Of a stretch of 64,000 nt of DNA, positions 45,700-57,978 are shown piece after piece. How positions within the stretch are numbered: the first letter of the stretch is position 1; the number at the start of each line of letters is the position of its first letter. Made by a program: the position numbers and the translations under genes. This stretch comes from Escarpia spicata (lineage: Eukaryota > Annelida > Polychaeta > Sabellida > Siboglinidae), in NCBI GenBank assembly GCA_963995525.1, contig OZ023217.1, forward strand, positions 26,029,587 through 26,093,586, read 5' to 3'. The notes beneath the pieces were generated by a model. The model was not told the origin of the DNA. It was given only the letters and a program-made list of their open reading frames with translations, and did not search any database.

Positions 45700-46470
45700 T
45701 ATCCTCAGTACTTTTTAGGCTGTTTTTTTATGCAAATGCATTCATCTTTGTTGCCTTTGCTTGCATGTATCTGTAGCTTGATGACATAAGCACAATGTCA
45801 TCTGTGAAGTCCAAGTCTTCAAGTTTTGACATGAATCTCCATCTTACCCTGTGTTGTTTTCTTCAGTTGTTTTCCTCATTATCCAGTCGATTACCATCAA
45901 GAAAAGAAATCCGGATATTACAGCTCCTTGCTTAACTCCAGTTTTTACCTTGAACCATTCAGATTGTTCACCTTCATCTAACAGTGACTAACACTGCACA
46001 TTCACTGTCCTCGTACAAAATCTGGACCATTCTGATTATCTTGTGTGGGATTCCGTAGCTCGCCATGATTTCCCAAAGGCTCTCTTGGTGCACGGAGTCA
46101 AATGCCTTTTCGAAGTCTACAAAAGTTACATATAACGTTGCTTGCCATTCCAGTACCTGTTCTATTATGTTTCGAAGGATGAATATCTGCTCAACTGTGC
46201 TTCGTCCTCTTCTGAAACCTGCTTGTTCATCTCTCAACTTGTCAACTCCATCTCTTATTCTGTCTATTATCACTCTTCTGAACACTTTACTGGGGACAGA
46301 TGTTAGAGTAATTCCTCTCCAATTTCCGCACTCTGTAAGGTTACCTTTCTTTGGTATTTTAACAATCAGTCCCTGTTTCCACGTCTTTGGTACTTCTTCT
46401 TGTACCCAAATTGTTTTGAATAAGCTTAGAAGCCAATTCTCTGTTGTCGCCATATGTCTGCTTTCAACAA
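45700..46470 (-). pseudogene. LINE reverse transcriptase, central part
   Basis: A minus frame of 159 residues from 46,453 reads MATTENWLLSLFKTIWVQEE, then VPKTWKQGLIVKIPKKGNLT, the CGNWRGITLTSVPSKVF block, DEQAGFRRGRSTVEQIF and FVDFEKAFDSVHQESLW. These are RT motifs 1 to A. After a stop near 45,974 it continues in other frames: GVKQGAVISGFLFLMVIDW (motif B region), then LEDLDFTDDIVLMSS, where the usual YADD is FTDD. It is a 5'-truncated, frameshifted non-LTR retrotransposon of the RTE/CR1-like group; the exact clade is uncertain. Confidence 0.85.
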
Positions 46471-46509
46471 TTCTGCTGTAATGTCATCTTTGCCTCCGGC
46501 TTTCCCATT

Positions 46510-47785
46510 TTTAGTCCTTTGGGCCGAAGGTACAAGGGACTATTGCCATCACTCTGCGTCTGCCGTTAGCTGCCGTATCTCAGAAACTGTTCAGCAACTT
46601 GTTTTCTAATTTTGTAATGTGCCAGAAACAGCCAGCTGCCTCACTCCACTCTGCAGCCTAGTGCTATTGTTCCATTGAGACCTTGACTAATCTTTAATTG
46701 GTCACAGGCAGAGCAGACACACTTGACCCCTGTTAGACTGAACAGTTGTCTGAAACTTTTAAACTGTATCTTCAAAACTATTGATTTTCCATAATTGCAG
46801 TTGTGTTTATTTTTATGTTCATTTAATTATTATAAAATTGTGTGACTGTGGTGTCTATTGGTTAAAGATATATTGTCACCTGTAGGTGACAGACACAGAA
46901 AAATTATATTCTGGACAACTATAGAGTGAAATATCCTACAATTTATTGATATCAAATGCATTCTACTGTTCTTTTTACATTTGCCATGCCTTGTGTAGAC
47001 ATGGTACTATGTAAATCAGTTGTATCAATATAGACTAATAGTTACAGATTGACAATATAGTTGACACCTGAAACAACCAAATGTCAACCATTAGAAGAGT
47101 TGACATAGTTCCGCTATACACAAGAAATCTTTATTTGATTGAATCATACTAGTGTCATCAGCATATAGTAGAACATACATTTTCAAAAAAATGTCTACAT
47201 CATCATCACTAAGGTTGTTGTAAATTTCACCAGCTGCCATGTCAAGTCCCTTATAATTATGACTAACAGTGTTCAAAATTATTCAGGTAAATAGCAAATA
47301 ACAAAGGACACAAGTTTTCTCCTTGCCATACCTCTACATCACATGAGAAGAGAGAAGGCTGACACAGCATGGCCCTGTTTTATACAAGATTTAGCATTTT
47401 TTTACATGTTGCATACAACTATCATCACATTACCATTAATACCACATGAAATTATCTTAGACCACAGTGAAGACTGGTCTACTAAATCAAATGCTTTCTT
47501 ATAATCGATGAAGGCACAATAAAGCCTTTTGCGTCAAATACAATTCAACCAATACCCCTATCTGAACACTGCCTGTTCTTCACCTATTACATTCGCTTTG
47601 TTTAGGTATGTGGTCAGTCTGGTGTTCTGAACAATCACTGAGGATTAATGAAAACTTGTGCACAATGTCACCCACTTGGCAGGTTAGATTGATCTGTTCA
47701 GCAATGAGGACACTGCTTAGGCCTCACTCTGGAAACTGTCACTCACAGTGTTGTGTATTGTCTTAGGTGGTGCATTGAGCTAATC
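46510..47785. repeat. Right copy of inverted arm, block 1
   Basis: Reverse complement of 1-1,535 with indels. It carries on the minus strand the same LINE RT remnants (47,276-47,091 reads HNYKGLDMAAGEIYNNLSDD and YADDTSMIQSN; 47,500-47,440 gives the KAFDLVDQS segment). Confidence 0.75.
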
Positions 47786-49325
47786 AACTTGACCATGAAT
47801 CAGTGGTGACTCTGGTAACTTTAGAGGATGGAGGATGAATCCAGGTGTTGGCAGTGAACACTAGTGCTGAGAAGATAGATTATCACCTACCAGTCTCCAA
47901 AGCTCTATATTAAAAAAAAAAACTTCAGTAACTTTTTTCTAATTTTGCATAGATGTATCTTAGGGTAATGTCACTATACACAACAAATCTGTATTTGATT
48001 GAATCATTCTCAGGGCCCCCCAAAATGCAAAATTGTCCTCCTGTTTCTCTGCTGCTCCCTCCTGCAGTCCCACAGATCTCTATTTATAACAGACAGATAG
48101 TATTTTTTTGACCATCATAAGCACATAAACTACAATATAATATTCATTGTAAGGTCAGGGAGGCTCCCATTAAGACAATTATATGCAGCTATCATGGGAG
48201 CCACCCTACTGATGTAACTGTATAGTGGACTTTGCCCTGATCCCTTACTAGGCTGTGAATGGAGTGGCCAGCTGTAAATCTGTGTATTGGTCTAGCCTAG
48301 TTAATTTTCTTTAGTGTACCTTTTGTTCTCAAATAATCTGTCCTCTTAGTTTTACACATGAAGACATACTCTGGCATAACTTGACAAGTTTTTGTAGCAG
48401 TACATTTGTACTTCCAATGTATCATTGCAACATAACATACACACTGTATGTAATATTTCCATGCAATCCATTTGCATATATAATATAAAACTTCAACAGC
48501 AGTTTTCTTAATTTTCACTTTTTGGCCCCTACCATGTTCAATGCGCCATAACTTCACAATTTTTTGTAGCAGTCATAATTTTTGAAACTGTAAAAGCACC
48601 CTACCCAACCTTTACAAGAATGAAAGAAAACAATGTTATAATTTGTCTGACTTATCACTCATTTGGTCAGCCGGGATCACATATTAGTCCAAAGGACTTC
48701 AGGGCCACTTGGCCCATTTTTTGTGCACCACATGTTCATTGAAAGTGAGTTTCTTATCAATAGTAGTACCCAAGTATTTTAAACTATTTAATTATAAGCT
48801 AATACTAAAAAACATTAGCTGTTTCTATAAAAAAAAATACTGATCTTAGACTTATAGTCTATTTAATGTGCATCAAAAGATGTTACAATTTAAATTTTGA
48901 GCATCTCTATGAAAAGCCCTCTTTCAGTGTGCTTTCCGCCAATCATCATGACAGGTGATTGGCTGACGCGTTCATATCCGAAGTTTATTAACATGGACTG
49001 CGCCGATAATTTTCTTTATGAAATTATGAAAAAGAAGTGTTATTCTTCATGGCACAATTACCATGGAATCACCCTGTAATTATTTAGGGGGTACTTGTGT
49101 GCTTGGCTTATTTGGTAAAGTCTCTTTCAACTTTTGTCCAAAGACCTCAGCTTCTTGTTGAAGGTGTTCCAAGAGGGTACAGAACCATGTTCTTCAGGAA
49201 GATTATTCCAGCAATCTATGACACAATTTCTTAAAACATTTCTCTAATCCCTGTACATGAGTATGTTTTCTTTCTTAAATGTTTACACAGCTGTGAGTCT
49301 AGTATTCAGATGGTTATGCTTTTAG
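47786..49325. other. Intergenic or first-intron sequence of WDR46
   Basis: Dispersed LINE-tail repeats at 47,880-48,060 and a shared 'agtccaaaggacttcagggcc' unit at 48,690. No convincing first exon of WDR46 was found here; it may lie left of the window or be too short to see. Confidence 0.4.
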
Positions 49326-49577
49326 GAACACAAAAAGAAAGCCAAAAGATACTTTGCGGAGGAAACAGGCAAATCAGGAGATGAAACAGCTGCCAAACAT
49401 GTGGCTAGTGTACACAATGACAGACCAAGCATTTCTACAGAATTCAAACAGAGTACAGGTGAAACAGTCACCAGTGATTTATCAGAAATGGACTTCTCTA
49501 GGTTGAAAAGTTCATCATCAAGGGGTAGGAAGAGACCCTCCAGCAGAGGACAGCGACATGTCAACATTTCTCACAAG
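49326..49577 (+). CDS. WDR46: WDR46/UTP7, N-terminal exon
   Basis: The acceptor tgcttttag precedes and an in-frame TAG at 49,323 closes the upstream frame. The exon reads EHKKKAKRYFAEETGKSGDE and continues to HVNISHK before the donor gtctgt. The 'KK-KRY-EET' motif corresponds to the N-terminal basic region of WDR46 (yeast Utp7, human BING4), a small-subunit processome protein of the nucleolus needed for 18S rRNA maturation. The rest of the exon is a low-complexity Ser/Arg/Lys tail (SSSSRGRKRPSSRGQRH) typical of this poorly conserved part. The exon carrying the start codon was not found. The phase at the exon end is 0. Confidence 0.8.
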
Positions 49578-50180
49578 GTCTGTTGTAGACATCAATTCAT
49601 TGTAAGTCGTTAGAGACATCAAGACATTCTTGGGTTTGGTGTGGCCTTTTAATAGAACTGTCAAGTTAATCAAATATTTCATGCTTTTAGACTTCAGGGC
49701 TTCTTTCTGCAGATTGCACTAAGTAATCTGTAGGATTGATTTCTTATTGACATGTTTGTTGTATTTAAGAACTTTGAATAAGTATATATTTCACATCTAC
49801 AGCCAAATAATCTCCCATGTTGCAACACCAGCATTGTCAGTTTGCTTGAAAAGTGGTAAGTTCTCGGAAATATAACTTAGTAGAACTTGCCAAACACACT
49901 TGAGATGTTGTCATGTAGCCTATTTGGAGATACCTCATATCGTCCAGTGTTGGTGAGGGAAGCTGGCCACTTGAATATAGCTTTTCATAATGAATTAGTT
50001 CAATGAGGAATCTACATTGTCAGTGTTGAGACACTGTTGATCAACACAAGTCAAACTATTTATGCCATCACTTGAAACTGGAAGACATCATTATCCTAAA
50101 TGATTTATCGTAAAATTGATCTGCTCATTCAGGGAGACTTGACGCCCGTTTGAAAGCAGAGTGGTTCTGTGTTTTAACAG

Positions 50181-50258
50181 GCAGACCCTTTTCCTGGAGA
50201 TGCTCCAATTCCTGCAAGCAAAATGAGAAAATACAAACGAGGACACAATATGGCCATG
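50181..50258 (+). CDS. WDR46: WDR46 exon
   Basis: Twenty-six codons, ADPFPGDAPIPASKMRKYKR then GHNMAM, between acceptor ttttaacag and donor gtatgt. The DPFPG-API segment is shared with vertebrate WDR46. Phase 0 at both ends. Confidence 0.85.
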
Positions 50259-50667
50259 GTATGTAGAGAAACATACAGGGTCAGTAATTAATCTTTGTGG
50301 TACTTTCTGTGTAAGACATATCTTGATGTTGTTTCTAGGCGACTGCCTCATTTGTATTCAAATTGATACAGCTGTTATACCTTTTTCAATTAAAATTCCT
50401 CTTCACAAATATTTTTTTTCAGTTCAATTCCACTTTAATTAAAAATAAAACCCAGGTGTGGTTATGATCCATCATGTTGACATGTGGACAAGTCATTTCA
50501 GTATACTCCGGGGTATGTCTGTTTGTTTACGATGTTGGCTTATGTAGATTTCATGCTGTTCTGGTGCAGATTGTTCATCTTTGTAAAAAAAAATCATGTT
50601 CTGTTAATAAAAATTAATTTGTTGTTGTTAAGTTTTTACAGTTCTCGTTCTGTTTTATTTTGTTTAG

Positions 50668-50780
50668 GATGGCATAAAAACCAAGTTTCACAGTGCAAAA
50701 TTAAGCAAGAAGGAGAGAGCGGTGACATCTGCTGTGAGACAGGCAGCTCGCACAGAGCTGCTGCTCAGTGAACATGTCGG
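50668..50780 (+). CDS. WDR46: WDR46 exon
   Basis: Reads DGIKTKFHSAKLSKKERAVT and then AVRQAARTELLLSEHVG, ending in phase 2 at donor gtaggc. It corresponds to the helical segment before the propeller, where 'AAR-ELLL-E' is conserved. Confidence 0.88.
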
Positions 50781-51315
50781 GTAGGCTCCAATGGCCAACA
50801 CTTGAACATCTGCATCTATGTCTCCTATCAAAATCAATGCTGTTAGTGTAATAAGTTATAAATGTATTATGATGAAGTTCCAATAACTTTCATATATCTT
50901 GAAAGTATTGTTTTAATAATAATTTCATAACAAAAAAGTCTACTTCTTCTGGCTGGTCTTTCTTCGTCAGTTAGGATATGAAGCTGTTGGACAGTAAATA
51001 TATAGAAAATGTGTTATGGACATGAAGACAACAAAACCATGTTTTTTAATATTGTGTTTATATGCAATAGATCACACTATGTTTTTAAAATGTGACGGAG
51101 ATAGATCAAAAATTGCACACAGTCATTTTTTCAACTTCGATTTCCTGGAAAACGAAGTGTTGTTTTAATTCATTTCTCACATTAGGCCAGTTAATTACTG
51201 TATTAATATTTCATGTGAAAGTTGAAAGAAACTTTTTTTTTAAATTTTCTTTGGAGCTCAGGAAATGCTATAATGTGTGCCTATGTAGAATCTAAATGTG
51301 TTGTTGTCATGGCAG

Positions 51316-51404
51316 ATTCATGGAAGCAGATGACGGGGGAAAAGACAACCGAGTTCAGCCAGGGCGACATTGCCAGTGTGGTCGACATTGCCAGTTCTCA
51401 AAAG
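51316..51404 (+). CDS. WDR46: WDR46 exon with a one-base homopolymer anomaly
   Basis: The exon starts G-FMEADDG and finishes EKTTEFSQGDIASVVDIASS-QK, matching the 'GFxE-DGE.T..I.Q.DI..AVDIAS..K' stretch of the family. The two halves are in different frames: the run of five G at 51,335-51,339 has one base too many to keep the frame. The phases of the flanking exons demand an 88-base exon, whereas 89 are present. This is either a sequencing or assembly indel or a disabling mutation. Confidence 0.8.
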
Positions 51405-53007
51405 GTGACACTTTTGGCTTCTTATTTCGTCTTCTTTTTGCTCCCGTGCAGGATCAGGGGGTCCACGTCACTTTGTTTGTAGATTCTTCTGCAGGGTCAG
51501 AGGGTCCACGTCACTTTGTTTGCAGCTTCTTCTGCAGGGTCAGGGGGGCCCACGTCACTTTGTAGCGTCTTCTGCAGGGTCGGGAGGTCCACGTCACTTT
51601 GTTTGTAGCTTCTTCTGCTTTGTTTGTTCTCAATCTCCCTCTGTTCTCTGTAATCACCGTCTATTCATTGCTGTTCACACCTGTATCATGCTGTCCTTCC
51701 ATCTCAGCTTTGGCTTCTAATATCAATAGTCTATGCCCGTTCAGGATACCACAGTAATAATGTATCAAATGGGTGACAGTCAGGGGGCGACAGTCAGTGG
51801 GGTGATAATGGGTGAAGTTAAAGTCAGTGGGGAGATAATGGGTGAAGTGACAGTCAGTGGGGAGATAATGGATGAAGTGACAGTCAGTGGGGAGATAATG
51901 AATGAAGTGAAAGTCAGTGGGAGATAATGGGTGAAGTGACAGTCAGTGGGGTAATAATAGGTGAAGTGACAGTCAGTGGGTGACTGTCAGTGGGGTAATA
52001 ATAGATGAAGTGACAGTCAGAGGTGAGATAATGGGTGAAGTGACAACCAGTGGGTGACAGTCAGTGGGGTGATAATGGGTGAAGTGTCAGTCAGGGGGTG
52101 ACAGTCAGTGGGTGATAATGGGTGAAGTGACAGTCAGTGGGGTGATAATGGGTCAGTTGGCAGTCTGGGGTAATAATGGGTGAAGTGACAGTCAGTGGTC
52201 AGATAATGGGTGAAGTGACAGTCAGTGGGTGACTGTCTTTGGGGTGATAATGGGTGAAGTGACAGTTAGGGGATGACAGTCAGTAGTGGAGTGATAATGG
52301 GTGAAGTGACAGTCAGTGGGGTGATAATGGGTGAAGTGACAGTCAGTGGTGAGATAATGGGTGAAGTGACAGTCAGTGGTGAGATAATGGGTGAAGTGAC
52401 AGTAAGTGGTGAGATAATGGGTGAAGTGACAATCAGTGGGTGAAAGTCAGTGGGGTGGAAATGGGTGAAGTGTCAGTCAAGGGGTGAAGTCAGTGGGGTG
52501 ATAATGGGTGAAGTGACAATGAGTGGGGTGATAATGGGTGAAGTGACGGTCAGTGGGGTGATAATGGGTTAAGTGACAGTCAGTGGGGTGATAATGGGTG
52601 AAGTGACAGTCAGTGGGTGACAATTAGTGCGTGACAGTCAGTGGAGTGATAATGGGTGAAGTGACAGTGATGAAGTGTTAAATCCAAGCAGCTCTTACTT
52701 TGATGAATTCACCAGCGATCGATAGGTGTCGCAAGAAACTGTGCAGAAAATGTACCGAAAAACGGGACTAAAAGGGGCCTTGAACAGGATGATGGAGAGT
52801 GTTAAAAAATATTTTATTAGTAGGACACTATTTTTAGAGTATATTTAATTCAGATTGGAAATCAAATAGGTTCATTTCACTTAGTCTTTAAAATTGCACA
52901 CACAGTGAAGGGTTTTAGTAAAATAATTCAATTATATCAGTATAATGTCAATACATTTTGGTTTTTATGACATTTTATTGCATTTGTTGACATTCATTAT
53001 TTTGTAG
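51405..53007. repeat. WDR46 intron with two minisatellites
   Basis: At 51,440-51,610 there are about four units of roughly 45-50 bp around 'gcagggtcagggggtccacgt'. At 51,760-52,670 there are nearly 30 diverged units of about 31 bp around 'gataatgggtgaagtgacag' plus 'tcagtgggg'. The open frames running through them are by-products. Confidence 0.9.
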
Positions 53008-53069
53008 TGTTTTGAACTGAATCTGAAGCAGTTTGGCCCATACAGAATGAACTACACCCGGAATGGAAG
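53008..53069 (+). CDS. WDR46: WDR46 exon
   Basis: CFELNLKQFGPYRMNYTRNG between acceptor tttgtag and donor gtatgt, ending in phase 2. 'FxLNLxQFGPYRxNYxRxGR' leads into the first propeller blade. Confidence 0.92.
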
Positions 53070-53522
53070 GTATGTATTTAGCCATATATAAAAGGACCTA
53101 TTTCACACCATAAGATGTGTTGCTTAGCCAATATAAATATGTTTATTTCATTCAAAATATACCTACTTCTTAAGCAGTTACTTGTGTGTAGTGTTTATAA
53201 AAGGTTCTTCTTATGGCATAGTCTTGGAAACAGGTATACTTGTGCAGACTCTAACACGTGATGAAGCCAGACTGTACACTTTGAGAAAAGATGTTCCTGA
53301 AATAGACTAAAAGTCAGGTACTAGGCCATATCTGACATTTGTCTTATTATCGCACACACTCACACCACACACACATAATAATAAGGCTATGTCTTTTCTA
53401 TTGATTGGCAATGGTTTTTCTCACTTACATTAATATGATAATATTAATAAGATGTTAATGCAAAGCATATTATAGGAAACCAACCTGTGTTGTGAGTTTG
53501 TTATTGAGTTCATTCTGTGCAG

Positions 53523-53627
53523 ACACTTACTGATGGGTGGTCGGCGTGGTCACGTCGCTGCCCTCGACTGGCACACAAAGAAACTCATGTGTGAAATCAA
53601 CGTCATGGAAACCATCCACGATGTCAA
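53523..53627 (+). CDS. WDR46: WDR46 exon, first WD40 blade
   Basis: [20 protein letters not shown], then [16 protein letters not shown], almost the same as the vertebrate blade-1 sequence. Donor gtgagt, phase 2. Confidence 0.95.
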
Positions 53628-53689
53628 GTGAGTAGAGTTTACCCATATGTCTTCTACCTGAATCATCCAGTTCAAGTTAGTGGTTCTCC

Positions 53690-54625
53690 CTGTTGACATC
53701 ACTGTATTGTGCTTTGTGTCTCCTAATACACATCACTGTATTGTGCTTGATGTCTCCCGATAGACATTGTATTGTGCTTTATGTCTCCCGATAGACGTCA
53801 CTGTATTGTGCTTGATGTCTCCCGATAGACGTCACTGCATTGTGCTTTACGTCTCCCGATAGACGTCACTGCATTGTGCTTGATGTCTCCCGATAGACGT
53901 CACTGCATTGTGCTTTACGTCTCCCGATAGACGTCACTGCATTGTGCTTGATGTCTCCCGATAGACGTCATTGCATTGTGCTTTACGTCTCCCGATAGAC
54001 GTCACTGCATTGTGCTTGATGTCTCCCGATAGACGTCACTGCATTGTGCTTTACGTCTCCCGATAGACGTCACTGCATTGTGCTTGATGTCTCCCGATAG
54101 ACGTCACTGCATTGTGCTTTACGTCTCCCGATAGACGTCACTGCATTGTGCTTGATGTCTCCCGATAGACGTCACTGCATTGTGCTTTACGTCTCCCGAT
54201 AGACGTCACTGCATTGTGGTTTACGTCTCCCGATAGACGTCACTGCATTGTGCTTTACGTCTCCCGATAGACGTCACTGCATTGTGCTTTACGTCTCCCG
54301 ATAGACGTCACTGCATTGTGCTTTACTTTACATCTGCCGATAGACGTCACTGCATTGTGCTTGATGTCTCCCGATAGACGTCACTGCATTGTGCTTTACG
54401 TCTCCCGATAGACGTCACTGCATTGTGCTTTACGTCTCCCGATAGACGTCACTGCATTGTGCTTTACGTCTCCCGATAGACGTCACTGCATTGTGCTTTA
54501 CGTCTCCCGATAGACGTCACTGCATTGTGCTTTACGTCTCCCGATAGACGTCACTGCATTGTGCTTTACGTCTCCCGATAGACGTCACTGCATTGTGCTT
54601 TACGTCTCCTGATAGACATTACAGC
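53690..54625. repeat. Intronic minisatellite, 34-bp unit in a 68-bp alternation
   Basis: About 26 units of 'gacgtcactgcattgtgctt' plus a spacer ending 'tctcccgata'. Through much of the array the units alternate between 'cttgatg' and 'ctttacg' versions, giving a 68-bp higher-order period; the right half is mostly 'ctttacg'. Intron of WDR46. Confidence 0.92.
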
Positions 54626-54930
54626 AGTATCCAGTCCTCAGGACTGCTCAAAGCGTTTTACACTTTACATCCTGGCAGACCTGTTCAATCCAACACCTCT
54701 CGACTTTTCTGGGAAGCATTCAGCAACGCTGCAATTAATGGCGAAGACTATTCGTATACAAATATCCACCTCTGTCTATAGCCAGGTACTCATTCATACA
54801 GCTACGTGAACTGAAGCAACGTAGGGTAAATGAACTTGCCCAAGGTTCAACACCACTGCTCAGGATTCGAACCCGGGTTTTCTTAGTTGTGAGTCCGAAG
54901 CTCTAGCCGCTGCGCTACTCAAGTAACAGA
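54626..54930 (-). mobile_element. tRNA-derived SINE
   Basis: Read on the minus strand, 54,917 begins 'gtagcgcagcggctagagc' (A-box-like) and contains 'ccgggttcgaatcc' (B box) 30-35 bases on. A tRNA-unrelated body follows with 'ttgggcaagttcatttaccc', ending near 'gctttgagcagtcctgagga'. The A/B boxes are the internal RNA polymerase III promoter. It is not a functional tRNA because the cloverleaf 3' half is lost. Confidence 0.8.
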
Positions 54931-55252
54931 CAACACTGTATTGTTTTGTGCTTCATGTAATTTCCAGACATAATAAAGATGCTGTCTTCAAGTTAAGTAA
55001 TTTAACAGCTTTTCATTGATGCCTATTTATTGTTCTTCCCAGTTCATCTTTCAGAAGATTTGATGTTTTCAAAAACTGCTTTTGGATTCTCTGTCATTTG
55101 TACAGATTGATATTTCTATGAAGACTTGTGGTGCATGGACAGTTTTGCCATGGGCACCACTCTATGTAATGTTCAAGACATGTGTAATGATGTACTTTGG
55201 TGTTTCAAGCTATCGCCTGACTGTGTCAATCAACTGTCATGTGTATTGTCAG

Positions 55253-55403
55253 GTGGCTCCACATTGAGACGATGTTCGCAGTGGCCCAAAAGCAGTGGAC
55301 ATACATATATGACAACCAGGGCATTGAGTTGCATTGTTTGAAGGCAATCGACTGTGCACTCCGCCTTGAATTCCTGCCCTATCACTTCCTTCTTGTGTCT
55401 GCC
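55253..55403 (+). CDS. WDR46: WDR46 exon, second WD40 blade
   Basis: [20 protein letters not shown], then [20 protein letters not shown] and [11 protein letters not shown]. Acceptor attgtcag, donor gtgcgt, phase 0. '[17 protein letters not shown]' is a hallmark of WDR46/Utp7. Confidence 0.96.
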
Positions 55404-55559
55404 GTGCGTATCAGAAGGGATATCACATTGTTTATATTCAACACGCTTGTTCTCTATTATGCAACATTACCATTATTGCTTATATTAGAGAATTTGGACA
55501 TTGGAAACAGTACTATTGTGGAAACACAGTAAAAATGCAGGCACGTAGTTGACATATAT

Positions 55560-55680
55560 AAATGTTATATAGATCACACGCACATACATACAGACGTGCG
55601 CACGCACACATACACGCACAACATACATGCAAAACATACACGCACAACATACACACACAACATGCAAGCACGCACAGTGA
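55560..55680. repeat. CA-rich simple sequence
   Basis: Irregular 'acacacatacacgcacaacatac' repeats inside the WDR46 intron. Confidence 0.85.
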
Positions 55681-55738
55681 AGAGTGTAGACTTGTTTGCA
55701 GGATGACATTGTGCTTTCAGTGTTTCCCTTTTTTACAG

Positions 55739-55874
55739 AGTTCGAAAGGTTATATATCTTACTTGGATGTGTCGGTTGGCCAGAAAGTGGCGGGCTACAC
55801 GACCGGACTCGGACGACTGGATGTCATGTGTCAGAACCCACACAATGCAGTCATCCACCTGGGGCATTCTGGAG
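55739..55874 (+). CDS. WDR46: WDR46 exon, third blade
   Basis: [20 protein letters not shown], then [20 protein letters not shown], ending GG in phase 1 at donor gtcagt. The last 25 bases plus the first 12 intron bases are the founder of the minisatellite that fills the following intron. Confidence 0.95.
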
Positions 55875-56176
55875 GTCAGTTCACTGGTCACCCACCTAGG
55901 GCATTCTGGAGGTCAGTTAATAATAATAAGATAACTTCTGTTGTGCCTAAATCCTTGGAAACCAAGCTCAGAGGCACATCAAAACAAAAGGATTGGTCAA
56001 TCTCAAAATCCATAAGCAGTATTCCAGTTGTCAACAGATGGGTCAAGGCACTAGGGAGCTATGGTGGATAAGCAAAGTTGTAAAGATAAGTTTCTAAATG
56101 ATGACAGAATTTTTTTTAATTTTCAACTGATCTAACACTAAGAGGAAACAATGCCTGGTATGTAGTGGTACAGATC

Positions 56177-56531
56177 TTAAATATTATATGATATCGTACA
56201 GGAAGCCAATGCAAAGACTTCAAAAGTGGTACAGAGCGAGAAAAATAAGGAGATCTTGTAACTATACTTGCTAGAAAATGTTTGACATGCTGAAGTTTTG
56301 TCAGTCAGCCAGTGGAAGATATCTTGGAGGCAACCACTAAGTTGGTTAAGGGAGCAATTTGTATCCAGGGTAGCCAACAAAATGTAGATCAGCATAAAGA
56401 TGATGATCCAAGTTACGTCTTTGTATAACACAGCTTAGTGTCGTGGTGTAAAGAGTAAAAAGCAATGGCCCAAGAACAGAACCATCGGGAACATCAAATA
56501 AAGTTGTCGGTGCAGCTGAAAAGCAGTTCAA
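56177..56531 (-). pseudogene. CR1-like LINE RT fragment
   Basis: Minus frames read VPDGSVLGPLLFTLYTTTLS and HLYADLHFV (motif B, then a damaged YADD box), followed by a LATLDTNCSLNQLSGCLQDI segment and FSSKYSYKISLFF. Frameshifts are present. It was inserted between minisatellite copies. Confidence 0.8.
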
Positions 56532-56919
56532 TGGTCATCCACCTGGGGCATTCTGGAGGTAGGTTAAGTGGTCATCCACCTGGGGCATTCAGAGGTCAGT
56601 TAAGTGGTCATCCACCTAGGGCATTCTGGAAGTCAGTTCAGTGGTCATCCATCTAGGGCATTCAGGGGTCATTCCAGTTGTCATCCATCTAGGACATTCA
56701 GGGGGTCAGTTTAGTGGTCATCCATCTAGGGCATTCAGGGGTTCAGTTCAGTGGTCATCCACCTTGGGCATTCAGGGGTCATTCCAGTGGTCATCCATCT
56801 AGTACATTCAGGGGGTCAGTTCAGTGGTCATCCATCTAGGGCATTCAGGGGTCAGTTCAGTGGTTATCCATCTAGGGTATTCAAAGGTCAGTTCAGTGGT
56901 CATCCACCTAGGGCTTCAG

Positions 56920-57058
56920 GGAGGGTGTGGAGGAGTGGCTGGTGAAGGCAGTGATGATGTTGTACAGTGAGGCGAGCACTAAAGGTTGGGGTGCACCAGG
57001 GCTCAGTATTGAGCCCTCTACTGTTTGCCATTGTGATGGATGTGGTGACGAAGGAGGC
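56920..57058 (+). mobile_element. Duplicated RT piece, copy 1
   Basis: About 130 bases identical or nearly so to the start of the LINE at 57,979 (EEWLVKAVMMLYSEASTK, then the HQGSVLSPLLFAIVMDVV frame). It ends where minisatellite sequence resumes at 'atcaaataaagttgtcgg'. Confidence 0.85.
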
Positions 57059-57412
57059 ATCAAATAAAGTTGTCGGTGCAGCTGAAACGCAGTTCAATGG
57101 TCATCCACCTGGGGCATTCTGGAAGTCAGTTCAGTGGTCATCCATCTAGGGCATTCAGGGGTCATTCCAGTTGTCATCCATCTAGGACATTCAGGGGGTC
57201 AGTTTAGTGGTCATCCATCTAGGGCATTCAGGGGTTCAGTTCAGTGGTCATCCACCTTGGGCATTCAGGGGTCATTCCAGTGGTCATCCATCTAGTACAT
57301 TCAGGGGGTCAGTTCAGTGGTCATCCATCTAGGGCATTCAGGGGTCAGTTCAGTGGTTATCCATCTAGGGTATTCAAAGGTCAGTTCAGTGGTCATCCAC
57401 CTAGGGCTTCAG

Positions 57413-57551
57413 GGAGGGTGTGGAGGAGTGGCTGGTGAAGGCAGTGATGATGTTGTACAGTGAGGCGAGCACTAAAGGTTGGGGTGCACCAGGGCTCAGT
57501 ATTGAGCCCTCTACTGTTTGCCATTGTGATGGATGTGGTGACGAAGGAGGC
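57413..57551 (+). mobile_element. Duplicated RT piece, copy 2
   Basis: The same 130-base RT piece 493 bp downstream of copy 1, with the same junction to minisatellite sequence. Confidence 0.85.
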
Positions 57552-57978
57552 ATCAAATAAAGTTGTCGGTGCAGCTGAAACGCAGTTCAATGGTCATCCA
57601 CCTGGGGCATTCTGGAGGTAGGTTAAGTGGTCATCCACCTGGGGCATTCAGAGGTCAGTTAAGTGGTCATCCACCTAGGGCATTCTGGAAGTCAGTTCAG
57701 TGGTCATCCATCTATGGCATTCAGGGGTCATTCCAGTTGTCATCCATCTAGGACATTCAGGGGGTCAGTTTAGTGGTCATCCATCTAGGGCATTCAGGGG
57801 TTCAGTTCAGTGGTCATCCACCTTGGGCATTCAGGGGTCATTCCAGTGGTCATCCATCTAGTACATTCAGGGGGTCAGTTCAGTGGTCATCCATCTAGGG
57901 CATTCAGGGGTCAGTTCAGTGGTTATCCATCTAGGGTATTCAAAGGTCAGTTCAGTGGTCATCCACCTAGGGCTTCAG

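Noticed and set aside
45013..45776. Several 60-100 codon frames in the 45-kb array
   Set aside because: They are repeated once per satellite unit and show no conserved protein.
53690..54625. Regular 34-bp repeats resembling a CRISPR array
   Set aside because: The units are contiguous with no unique spacers, and they lie in an intron of an animal gene.
54860..54920. Possible tRNA gene
   Set aside because: A and B boxes are present, but the 3' half of the cloverleaf is missing and a SINE body follows.
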